From NCBI RefSeq assembly GCF_000218685.1, contig NW_006763293.1, forward strand, positions 1,485,968 through 1,549,967: a DNA stretch of 64,000 bases, given 5' to 3'. Of this stretch, positions 1 through 12,500 are shown piece after piece. Made by a program: the position numbers and the translations under genes. Position 1 is the first letter of the stretch. The number at the start of each line of letters is the position of its first letter. Source of the stretch: Serpula lacrymans var. lacrymans S7.9. Lineage: Eukaryota > Basidiomycota > Agaricomycetes > Boletales > Serpulaceae. The notes under the pieces were generated by a model. That model worked only from the letters and a program-made list of their open reading frames with translations, was not told the origin of the DNA and made no database searches.

Positions 1-399
1 TATAGTATTTGAAAATGTATATAAAAATGTAATGTAATAAACCTGTCAACGGTGTCAGGGGTGGTCCGCTTGTTAAGCTGTCAACCCTTCTCCAGACTGG
101 CGGAGGCAAGTGCCCGGCCTGGTCAGAGGTATTCGAAAGTGAAGTTTGTATTCTAAATCTAATCAACAGTGGTTCCACACCGACTGCTGAGCTAAGTACT
201 CCCCTTAACGCTGGGGGCCGCGTATTCGAAGGTTTGGGTTCTTCTCCCAAAGCACTACAAGGCCGTCGCTAGGAGCGCACCTATCTGCTATGTGGGATAT
301 TCCTAACCGCTAACCAATCTCCTTCACCCTGGAGTCCGGGTGCCCAAATGATGGGACTTCTGCACACACGTGCGAGAGAGTAGAAAGAGCGAGTCCTAA
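1..399. other. Non-coding, no gene recognised
   Basis: I see no convincing coding region here. The stretch is AT-rich at its left end and has no ORF with recognisable family motifs. It borders the possible LTR starting near 400 and could be flanking repeat material, but I could not tie it to an element. Confidence 0.4.
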
Positions 400-790
400 T
401 GTAACAACCAAGAGTTAGTTACTCTGGCGCACACAGGAACACACTATAAAGGTAGTGGAAGATGGGGAGTGGGTACCCCTTGGGCTGCAGTGAGTTAGTT
501 GGTATACAACAGGAGGACTCGCTGAGGAGTCTCCTGGATTTATTGGGGTATATATACTACTACAGGTTTGTTTGTACATGTGTACTATACAGCTGATGAA
601 GGCAGTGGCTGATGATGTCATAGGGCCTAGCCCGTATGGCCAGCTCCACTGCGTGAGAGAGTTAAGTCTAAAAGTAAAAGAAAGGCAATGCGGCGCGAGA
701 AAGGGAAATGCCGCGTGGCACTTAAAGTATATAAAGTTAAAGCGGAGAATAAAAGGAAAGGAGATGTCCGGAAATTGTGTTATCGTAACA
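400..790 (-). mobile_element. Possible solo LTR (minus orientation)
   Basis: A segment of about 391 bp starts with TGTAACAACC and ends with CGTAACA on the plus strand. On the minus strand it therefore begins TGTTACG and ends TTGTTACA, the TG...CA ends expected of a long terminal repeat. On the minus strand it holds a TATATA motif (about 558-549) and an AATAAA motif (544-539). Purine-rich minus-strand sequence lies beyond its right edge (about 815-1010), somewhat like a polypurine tract but not adjacent. I found no matching target-site duplication (flanks CCTAA and GTCGC), no second copy in the window, and no gag-pol coding sequence. An old, degraded element or chance resemblance both remain possible. 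Confidence 0.3.
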
Positions 791-3581
791 GTCGCCACTG
801 GCTACACGTTGCATTGCACCCTCGCTTTTGTCGTTTCCCTTACTCCCCTTCCTTTGCCTAGCCCCACCATGGGCCCCTTCCTCTCCTTTTTATTCTCACC
901 TGACGGTCGTTTCTGGATCCCCATTCTAATCCACTTTTTCGTCACCTCCACCCTCCTCCTCCTCATCTTATTTGCACCCCCACCATTTCTGATGTCACCA
1001 CTTCCTATCCGCTTCTGTCGCCGATCCGTTGACTACCACGTGCCACTGCTGATATCAGCAAATCCCCGGCGGCCAGTCCAAATAGGGCAACAGGTCCATC
1101 TTCATGACATCAATCTGCCATCATATACTATCAAAACATCGGTCGCTCGTCTTGCCTGGTTGGAGCGTGGGTGGGTAGTTTTTGAGCTGGAGAAGGTTCA
1201 TCCCCTTGTGTCACCCATGTTCATCGCTGTCCCATTCACTTGGGTACACTTATCTTTTGTCCATCGTCTTCGCTACAGCTCCACCTACCACACGCTGCCT
1301 GGGACTCACTTGTTCCAAATTGGAACTACTCCTCTCCCTCCCTCGTTTGATCAGGTGGTCCAACACAACCAGTCCATTGGTAAGGCCATGGAACTGTCGG
1401 ATTTGGACTAGGTGGTGGACCGGTGGCTCCAGTTTCTTTTTTTTCAGCAGAACATTCATTTACAGTGCAATTATTTTTGATTTTTGAATCATTTTTATGG
1501 ACACATATCTTTTTAGAATGTCTGACTGACAATAAAGGAACTGTGTTGATACTGATAGTGTTTTGCCTTGCCCTTTTTTTACTGCATCTTCCCATGACAT
1601 CATGATCTTCCTGCTCTCTTTTTGCTATTGGACTTTACTTTATGGCTGTACAAACCTGTGACATTACTCACAGCATTCATTGTTCTATCCCTTTCTTTTC
1701 TTTTTTTTGACAATCTTATCCTGTACTACCTACGCAGGATTTGTCAGCGTACATTCCTTCCTTCATGTTCTTTCTCATTCTTTTTGCACAGCTATACTGT
1801 GCATAGCCTACTTTTCTTTTACTATATAAACCCCTGTATTTTACCTTGTAAAAAAAAAAAGAACAAGTACTCGATTCCAGACTTCTTCTCTAATTTCAAG
1901 TTCACTACTCTGCCGCTTGTGATCCAGTGTGGTCACAACACTTCCCACTGCTACCACTGTCAACTGCTGTCATCGTCACTTCCCACTTTTGAAGTCATTG
2001 TCATCCCTTTCAATTAGAGTCCTTCTGAGCACTACAGTTTGTGCGTCAGGAGCCTGCTACCACTGGGAACCTCGTCATATTGTCGTTCTCAAACCTACCT
2101 TGTGCTACGATTAGCAAGGTAGTGCTCATCTATACTCGTCACTAAGCCCCTATCTTCTATAAATTCAACTATCCCTCCTCCTCAAAACCCACACTCATAC
2201 ACCTCTGGGTTTTACTTTGAAGGATCTTTATACGTACCACCCCACGAACAACCAGACCACTCCACTGTTCTAGGAGGCAAAGCCCATAAACAAGTTCCGT
2301 GGAATCTGGGAGGATTGTGTGTTAGTTTGTTTTTGTGTGTGGTTTTCTAACAGCAGTTCTCATCATCGACACTGGTGGTATTTTGAGTGGGCTTTATCAT
2401 CAAAAGTAAAATTGATTCACCACATTGCTGGGCCAGAACCTTGACAGTAGGAGAAAATACGATACTACCCAAGCTAGCAATGAACACCCAGCCGAGAAAA
2501 AAGGTAGCTATTTGACGACTTTTGGAAACACACAGTTAGTTAACATACCTAATGATGGATTCTAAACTGTACTAGTAACTCACAAGTCTGGGTGATCTAG
2601 AAACTCGCTTACTGAAGGCACGGTTGCACCCTGTAATGCGAGAACAGAGACTGCTGCATGGTTTAGTCTTGGCATGACGGTGGGGGCGTGAAGAGACAAA
2701 AGAAAACTGAAGCTCAAGCCCAGCTCAAAGTGAGAAGTAGAAAGATGAATGGAGGGCCAGCCTCCTTGATGAACAATGCTGAACGCCCGACAGCAACACT
2801 TGGATCGCATTTTAGAACGTACATTCCAGTCTGGGTGGTCGGTAATGATTGTAGACTTATAGGGCGAATCCACGTGCACTGCCTAGCATAATTAGGTGAA
2901 CATAACACATCAAGTTTGTTTTGGTTAGGTTATGAGGAAATATCTTACCCATCAAGCCTATAGTGGCCCCTGACAACAGAGAATGGACCTTCTGGCAGCA
3001 GCCATTCCTGTGCATGGTCGTGGAGACAGAGATAGACCCATCGACTCTTTTGGAAGATATGTCCAAGTTCGTATTCTTTTTTAAACCTCAAGGTCCCAAA
3101 TACTAATGATGGATGGAAATGGTGGCTCATCAACACGACCTCATACTGCAGCTGCATGTCAATGCACATCAAGGCACTGGTGGCCAATCACGTATCGGTA
3201 TCACCGACGGTCTTTACTGTAACCTCTAACCATGGGTGTTTTATTTGATTGGAAAATGTATCCAAGATAGCCTTTCAGAACGTTAACAACGAGTAAACAA
3301 GTGCGGTTACTGTTCCTTGCGATTACCTTCAGAGCTGTGCATTATGCACCACCGACTCGGAGGCATGAACTGGAAACTAACACTTACAGAGTTTTCATTG
3401 ACAAGTCTTTGCCAGATCACGTGAGGAACGCACCAAACTTTAGCCAAACAACTTTTCTGGGTCAACCGCGTTTAAGGTCATTGCAAGAGTTGCACGCCCC
3501 GTCCTAGTGAGTTTCTCTGTTCAGTTTACATGCACGCAGACCACCAAAACATAACTTTCACATAATATTACAGCTCTAGCT
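791..3581. other. Gene-poor region upstream of TRA1
   Basis: This stretch of about 2.8 kb carries no gene I can support. The longest open frame (572-1411, plus) is pyrimidine-rich, low in complexity and lacks family motifs. Other frames are short and overlap in several phases. The last few hundred bases presumably hold the TRA1 promoter and 5' leader; no clear TATA box was seen there. Confidence 0.5.
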
Positions 3582-6500
3582 ATGGACAATATCCCGCAGC
3601 TTGGGACAGCTGCAGATCTCGAGATACGGGCTGCTCGTATAGCAGATCCAGGTATAGGTGAGTCCAACTTGTGGCCTATTGGTATGTCTTCGTCCGCCAA
3701 CAGGTCCTCGTTCGCAGACCTCAAAACGAAACATGTTGTTGCATGTGAGCTTCGAGAAATGATAGACACTGTACGAGATGCGGAGTCTGCTCGTGTGTTG
3801 CCCCATATGATTCCTGTCCTTCTCGAAATATTGCGTTCAGGAGAAGCTTCGTTTCACAAGGACACTCTAGACTACCAATTCCGCCGCGTCCTCCTAGAAA
3901 TACTACACCGCATCCCATACAGCGATGCTGTACGCTCTCAAGCCCTTACCTTATTCAATGGCATGTTGTACCTTCTGCGACACGACAACGAAGAAAACGG
4001 GGTCACTTGCTGCAAAACCATCATCGACCTAGTGCGCTCATTCAGAGCTCTCACAGAGGAGCTTGTATCAGAGTTTATGGGGATACTGCAAGATGTCTTC
4101 CGCAACATCAAGAGCCTTGTAGACGAAACACTTTCCGAAGATTCGCCTGTGCTCGACCCGAACGTCGTATTACCTAGTATACGCAGTTTCAAGGTCCTTG
4201 CTGAGGTTGGCATGGTGGTGGTGACATTCTCGCAAAGTCATCGTCCTATAGTCATACCAGCAATACAAGCAACATTTCCCCTAAATTTCGATGTGCTCGC
4301 TCTCGAATCGCCTGCCCAGAAGAAGGCCAGAGAAGATCACGAAGCGATGGGAGGATACTGGGCTGGTATGGCGCCAACCATAAAAAATCATCACACATAC
4401 GTTGATTTCATTAGCGCTCAAATCAAAGTAAGTTCATCGATGTTGTTTATAAGACATCGAGTAACTTGTTTATAGATGGTATCATATCTGGCGTATATTA
4501 TGCGTGGCCTCGGGGATGAATATGATCCATACGGAGAGACCTTAATTCTTGCATCGTTGCGGATTCTGCAAGATTGTCCGGCTAACGCCATAGCAGCACG
4601 AAGGGTATGTTTTCCCACCTTGCGCGTCTATGTGGCTCAGTGAACATGGTACAGGATCTCATGATCGTCCTCCGACACCTTATGAGTACGCCTCATCGTA
4701 AAGCCCTTTTGAACCAACTAGATAAGCTCTTCAACGACCGAATTCTGTTAGGTAGTGGTGTTGGGAGTAAAGAAACCTTACAGTATGTGCTTCGACCCCT
4801 ATTTAATATGTTTACTTAATGTTATATCTCAGGCCATCAGCTTATGCCGCAGTAGCCGACCTTGTGCACCATCTCCGAAGCGAACTCACTACTGCTCAGC
4901 TCGCGCGTATAGCAAACGTATATTCAGGTCTCATCCACAACCCATACCTTACCAGCAATCACCATACGCTATTTGCTAAAATGATGTTCAACTTGATAGA
5001 TGTTATAACAGCGAAGGATACGAAACAGGGCAGTGCGCGAGTTCTTGGTGCAATGTTTGAGACTTGTGTAGACAAGGTAGACTCCATGACGTCAGTTTTG
5101 GATGAACTCTTTGAGAGAGTAGAAAAGGCAAAGAACGGAGACAGTGATTCGATTGACTTTTCGTTGGTACAGAAGGCAAGACCCGTTGCCGGGGCCGTGT
5201 ATGCCACCGAGAAACCAGAAGATGCTGTCAATGGCGAGTGGAATATACTTGTCTCGTTATCTGTGTTTAACATATAATTTTTGTTAGAATTTCGCCTTCT
5301 TTTCCGCACTATCCTGCACGGTTTTCGTGCCTGCCTTGCTGGATTAAGGAAATGCGATGCGCCTACTCCAGACGGTGTCTTGATCTTCCGACTGTTCGAA
5401 AGCTGTATTCGCTGTATGGCGCTTTTTGACGCTGAACCTCGCGAGGCAACTGAAGCTATGGACTGGTTCGGGGGAGTTCTTTTGGAAGTAAATCTCCATG
5501 TTTTCCAGGAGGTTTGGACCCATAAGATCGACTTCTTTTTCCAATGTTCCCAAAAACGACCTTCGCTCCTTCACATTTGTCAAGGCCTATTCGGTAGAGA
5601 GCAAGTGTCTCCGACACTTGTAGCTATCGTTCTGAGGTACCTCGTCGATCGCTTGCCATCGTTGGGCGAGTATGATGATCAGACGGCAGTAGTCACCATA
5701 CGGCTTTTCAAAATGGCATTCGGTGCAGTCACCTTGTATCCATCAACGAATGAGCCGATTCTAGCGTCGCATCTTGCAAAACTCATTATGGACTGTTTTC
5801 CTCTAGCCGCCAAAGCAACGAAGCCGACAAATTATTTCCACCTTCTTCGAGGACTCTTTCGAGCTATCGGAGGTGGAGGTGGTAGGTTTGAACTCTTATA
5901 CAAGGAAGTTTTGCCTCTTCTTCCCGAGATGCTGGAAAGCCTCAATCGTCAGTTGCTCGCATCCGAAGGATACAGCCGTGACATGATCGTCGAGTTATGT
6001 CTTACTGTTCCATTGCGCTTAACCCATTTACTTCCTCACTTAACATATCTCATGCATCCATTGGCGTTGGCGCTGCGAGGTACCCCAGAACTCATTTCTC
6101 AAGGCCTCAGAACTCTAGAATTATGTATCGATAATCTTACTCCCGATTTCCTTGACCCCACCCTCAGCACGGTCTTGCGTGAATTGATGGAGGCATTACA
6201 CAGTCATCTCAAGCCACTCCCTGCTAACCACAATCACGCTCACACAACGATTCGAATCCTTGGCAAACTGGGGGGGAGGAACCGCCGTTTGTTGAATAAA
6301 GAACCTTTGCTGGAATTCCAGCATTATACTGAACCAGCAAAAGTACCGATTTCGTTTGGAGGTACAATAGAAAACATTGAACTTGGTTCTATGTCCACAT
6401 TGGCATCGCGTACTCTAAGTAAGGCTGCATCACCTTACCACTTGCAAGCATATAACTATCTGGAGGGCTGCCTAACTGTCCTTTTATATGATGTAAGTGT

Positions 6501-9500
6501 TAATCATATTGCTTCCACGTTGACTCTAATCTATATCTACAGAGCACCCATGGCCGTGATCAGGCAGCTGTATTTGTGAGGTCGCTGGAGGCTATTTTCG
6601 ACGCGGTACACCTCCCTGTAGTTGGAGATCAAGCTGAGCAGTTCGTTCGCAATCTTTCACGAGCTGTTTTCACTATGGAGGTTCGGAGAAACAATACGAA
6701 AGATCTTGGACTTCGTCGATATCCAAGTCCCTTGTTATCGTCGTATCTCGATGCTTTACCACATGCTCTGGCACGCGAAAGCCCAGAGGAAGCAAAGAAA
6801 GCTCAAGAGCTTGTGTCGTTAATCATTCGAGAATTGGTGGCAATGGGCACGCACGCCAACGTTACCCCTCAAGACGTTATACCTACGTTGCATCAGATTG
6901 CAGGTCGCTTTAGTGCGCTATGTCTCGACGATTCATGGATTCGCAAAAGTGCAGGATGTAGCGGAATTAGGATTATGACATGCACACCGACCCTCGGTGT
7001 AAAATGGATAAACGACAGAGAGATTGACCTTGTTCGCACCTTGCTGCATATTTTGAAGGACCTGCCGTACGATTTGCCTCGTGATATCGACGATGTGGTT
7101 GATGTACTGCAACGCGTTCTCCGAGTGAGCAATGCTGAGCAAGACGTCGCAGTCGACGCGGCTCCGAGTGCCCGCAATAAGCTCACCCACCTCATAGGCA
7201 TATTTTTCACGGAGCTTACAGGTCCCAATCCTGTAGTTCGTCAGGCGGCTCAGACATGTATTGCAATCCTGGTTGGGCTTAGCGGAAAGCCCGCTAGCGA
7301 GTTACTCATGCCCCATCGAGAGCGCATGTTAACCTCGATCTATACGAAGCCTCTCCGAGCTTTACCATTCACCATTCAGATTGGCATGATAGACGCTGTT
7401 CGGTATTGTGTTAGCTTGGAGCCCCCTCTGCCAGAGATAAGCGATGAGCTACTTCGTCTTTTACACGAGACACTTGCATTGGCAGATGCTGATGATATCG
7501 CTCTTCTGGGTCGTGGTAATCCACGTCAAGGCAGTATAGAAATCATCAAGCTTCGTGTGGCCTGTATAAAACTCTTGACAGCGTCAATGCCTATGACAGA
7601 TTTTTTCTCCAAACAGCATCAAACGCGCCAAAGGTGTGTCGTAACACACCATGATCATAAATTCGTTGCTCATAGTGTCTATCATTTTTCAGAGTAACTA
7701 GTGTATACTTCAAATCGTTATACTCGCCTTCTCAGGAAGTGAAAGAAGTAGCCCACGAGGGTCTGCGTATGGTACTGACCCATCAGACCCGACTTCCCAA
7801 AGAGCTTCTTCAAACTGGGTTACGCCCCATCCTCATGAATCTTGCCGATCCAAAACGCCTTTCTGTTCCCGGGTTGGAAGGTTTAGCCCGTTTGCTGGAA
7901 CTTTTGATCAACTACTTCAAAGTTGAAATTGGGCACAAACTTCTGGATCACTTCCGTATAGTAGCTGATCCTCAGATGCTACAAGCCTCATCAAGGCTTC
8001 CTTTGGCGGACAATGAAGGCATCACAAAACTAGTACGACTAGCCAATATCTTTCATCTTCTCCCTTCCGCTGCGAACATCTTCTTGGAAACCCTTGTAAA
8101 TTCTATAGTGCAGACCGAAGCTCAGATGCACTTTTCTGGTCAAAGTCCATTTTCGGAACCTCTCGGAAAGTACCTTGATCGCTATCCTGCAGAAGCTCTT
8201 GATTTTTTCATGCGCTATCTACATTTTCCTCGACATGTCCGAACTCTTCGAAGCATTCTTCAAGCAAAGTTAGCAAAAAATCTTGAACAGGAACTAATAT
8301 CACGGACTCATTCTATTGTGACTGGATGCCTCAGGAGCAATGATCAGACCTTGCTTCTGCCTGGCTTATCGATGCTCAGTGATCTGGTAGACTTAGTACC
8401 ATCCTGGATTGCTGACCATGGCTATGTCATCGATGCGTTGTTAGACGTCTGGCGTTCTCAGCCCATGGAACCCGAGCACACAGTGGTCATGGTCCCGGAA
8501 ATCATTCAGCGTTATACCACAATCCTGAACATATTCATCAAAACTCTGGAACGCGATCCCCGCATTGACTTGCTTTTTGATATCGTTGCTATCTATTCAC
8601 GCAATGTTGCCATGGATTTATTACGTTTAACGCATTTCTTATTCAAGCACGTTGCAATGAGCGAGGATCTGTTCTATCGGCGCAATGTCTTGTCGCGTTT
8701 TTTGATCTGGTTCGATGATCGTTCTCATCCCTGGTCACACAAAACATATTTCCTCCGTCACGTCTTGACTCCCACTATACTTGTTCAAGCCCATCGCCCA
8801 GACAAGGGAGGCCTCCTAGACGCTGATTTCATTAGTCGTGTCCATCGCACTATCTGGTATCCTATGAACGATAACGCAGCTTTTTCTGAATCCGATGACA
8901 TGTTCAAAATCGAGCTTCTTCATCTCACCACGGTCATGGTACAATATTATCCCGAGCTTCTAGAGGATGTCAAGAAGGATATCATTCGGTGTGCCTGGCA
9001 CTACATTACGAGTGACGATGCAGTTGTTAAGCAGACAGCTTACCTTCTTGCGGCCCGTTTCTTTGAAGCATACGATACTCCCCAGAAATTCATATTGCGT
9101 GCGTGGACGGGTCTTCTTCGACCACCTCACACGGAGGGTAGGCTTCTCATTCGTCAGGCTTTGGATGTACTAGCACCTGCTCTACCGAAATCTGGTGCAA
9201 ATGATGTGGGGTATCCGCAGTGGGCGAAGACCACCAGACGTTTACTGGCAGAAGAAGGCAACGGATTCTCACAGATTATCATCATTTATCAACTTATTGT
9301 TCGCCAGCCACAGCTGTTCTACCCAGTTCGTGCGTTATTCATTCCCCACATGGTCAATTCGTTATCGAAGCTTGGACTCTCTGGTGCTGCTTCAGGGGAG
9401 TCTCGACTACTTTCCATTGACATACTACAAGTCATTTTTGACTGGGAGCAGAAATCGCAAATTCCTGACGACATATCATCTTCTAACACTATGAATGGGG

Positions 9501-12500
9501 ATTCTGGTCGACTTGGGCTATCCTGGGTCACCCCCCTTGGTTTCAGAGAGACAATGGTAAGCTACCTGGTCCGACTAGCAACTGCCCACCACGAGCTGGC
9601 TGCTAGAGGCGTATTAGTTCCTCGTGCACTGGAATTATTGCAGTTAATGGTCGGACCATCAGGATGGAGTGATGTTACAGTAAAGCTGTTTTATTTTTCT
9701 CGTACATTAGAGACGGTAATGTCATTTTTCTACTTTCCAATATAGTGGTACTGATGAGGGTTTCAGAATGATCTTAGTACTGAAGCTACGATCGCCCAAG
9801 CACTTAGTTCCGCCAAGGTTCTTCAAGTTATATCGGGAGATAAAGACGATGCTTGGTATCTCGCGAATGCTCCCGTTCTGCAGAAGCTCGTGCGTAAAGG
9901 GTTAGTTACCGATGAATCCGGTCTGCATGACGCTCTTCACCCTATATTCGAGCGCCTGCTCAATTTGTTCCCTCTACCTAAAGAGGAAGAGCAGCAAGAA
10001 GGCGAAATGGCCGACTTTCACAGTTTTGTTTACACGGCTATTGGCGATGGCTTGAAGAACACCACTGCGCTACGCGGTAACCTTCTCATGCTGAAGTCGG
10101 TAGTGCAGGTTTCAGCAGAACGAGTAGAACCCTTCAGCTCACCGTTAATGAAGTTATTGAGCAAGTTGGCGAAAGAACACGTTCTATCTACGCCAGGTGC
10201 AAATGGCTTGGAAAATGGTGTCCGTCTAATGATATCCATCCTAGAAATATGCCAGCTCTCTGTCGCCTATTTCGGTGAAGCACGACGATGGCTTCTTAGC
10301 ACCCTGGTTGTTCTCGTGGAGAAGTCAAAGAGCCCTTCACTTTGTCGCTTTATCCTAGGTTTGGCACGGGATTGGGCTCTACACAGACACGATGCATATC
10401 CAACCATGAAGGAGAAGGCGAGTTTATTACAAAGGATGGTGGCGTATGAGCTACGCGGGGAGCCACTGTTTCACGACTACCTTGAGCTTATCTACGATAT
10501 CTATACGGAACCTGGCCTGCGCCGCAGTGATCTAACAACGCGGTTAGAACAGCCCTTCCTCATAGGTTGCCGAGCTCGAGAACCGTCTCTTCGCGAGCGT
10601 TTTATGGACCTTCTCGATACCAGCGTTCCTCGCTCTTTGCCCAGCCGACTATCCTATATACTCGGTGTTCAAAGCTGGGAGGCGTTAGCTGACCACAACT
10701 GGATTTATGTTGCACTGCACCTTTTGCTGGGTGCTATGGACGCCGACATACCTATAGTAGCGGAACGCAAGATCATGATGGAGACCAAGATTTCCCAGCT
10801 CATTCCACAGCAAAAAGCACTCTCTATCATTCGGCCAATGCAACGACTACTTTTTCTAGATCCTGACACGGCACATGACGCTTGGATATCCGTCTTCTCT
10901 GCTGCATGGTCCTGCCTTTCGAGACGAGAGCAAATTGACATCACTCATCATATGACAAGTCTTCTTAGTAAGGATTATCACATTAAACAAGTGGAGATGC
11001 GTCCAAATGTCATCCAGACCCTTTTGGCAGGTACACATGCATGTTCTCCTCCTATGATTCTGCCTCCCCACTTAATCAAGTATCTCGCAAAAACTTACGG
11101 CGCTTGGTATATCGGCCTCGAAATTTTGGAAGCTTCTCTTGATCACGTTAAAGATGATGAAGTTTCCGTGAGAGAAAATGTTTACGACTCTCTTGCGGAT
11201 GTGTATGCAGAATTGGCAGAGGAGGATTTGTTCTATGGGCTATGGCGCCGCCGGTGCTTGCACCTGGAAACGAACATGGCCATTGCTTTCGAGCAGAATG
11301 GCATGTGGGAGCAAGCATCGAATATCTATGAAAATGCACAAAATAAGTCTAGACAAGGTTCTATAGCATTCTCAGAACCGGAGTACTGCCTATGGGAAGA
11401 CCACTGGATGTTGTCCGCCGAGAAGCTGCAACAATGGGATACACTGCATGAACTCGCTAGAGGAGAGTCGAATCAAGAGCTAATGTTGGAGAGCGCATGG
11501 AGGATTAAAGATTGGGCGGAGAGTAGAGAATCTCTGGAAGAACAAGTTAATCAGCTACCCGAAGTTGCGACCCCTAGACGTCGAGTATTTGAAGCGTTCC
11601 TCGCATTACTCAGAGCTCCTGCTGCCTTGGAGAAAAATGCAGAGTTTACCAAGATACTTGAAGACGCCATGCAGCTATCACTCCGGAAATGGGTTGGCCT
11701 TCCTCCTCATCTCTCGGCTGCTCATGTTCCACTATTACAGCATTTCCAGCAATTTGTTGAACTTCAGGAGGCTGTTCAAATTTTTGGGTCACTTTCGACC
11801 ACAAATGCACAGAATCTGGAGAAGAAGTCGTCTGATTTGAAGATGGTTCTTCAAGCCTGGCGTGAACGGCTACCAAACCTTCAAGATGATATCAGTATAT
11901 GGAGTGACTTGGTTGCTTGGCGGCAGAATGTGTTCAATGCTATCAACAAAGCCTACATTCCGCTCATCACAAGCACTAACCAAGGAGGAAATGCGGCTTC
12001 GACGAACTTCAACACCTCTGGCTATCGCGGCTATCACGAAACTGCTTGGATCATCAATCGATTTGCTCATGTTGCTCGGAAACACGATCTTCTGGACGTC
12101 TGTTTCAGCTCGCTGAATAAGATATACACCCTACCCAACATCGAGATCTCAGAGGCATTCTTGAAACTTCGCGAACAAGCTCGTTGCCACTACCAAAAGC
12201 CGAACGATTTACAAGCCGGGCTAGAAGTCATTAACAACACGAACTTGATGTACTTCTCAAATTCTCAAAAAGCCGAGTTTTATACCTTGAAGGGCATGTT
12301 TCATGCCAGATTTGGTCGAAATGACGAAGCCAACCAAGCATTTGGACAAGCAGTCCAGATGGATATGACTCAAGCTAAAGCATGGGCAGAGTGGGGCCGA
12401 TATAGCGATCGCATGTTCAAGGAGATTCCCACAGATATGTCCCATGCTGCCAGTGCCGTTAGCTGTTACCTTCAAGCAGCGGGGCAATATAAAAATGGCA

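Noticed and set aside
572..1411. 279-residue plus-strand ORF in the left region
   Set aside because: Pyrimidine-rich and low in complexity, with no domain motif, no splice-consistent extension and overlapping ORFs in other frames; a few residues resembling retroelement integrase ends were too weak to use.
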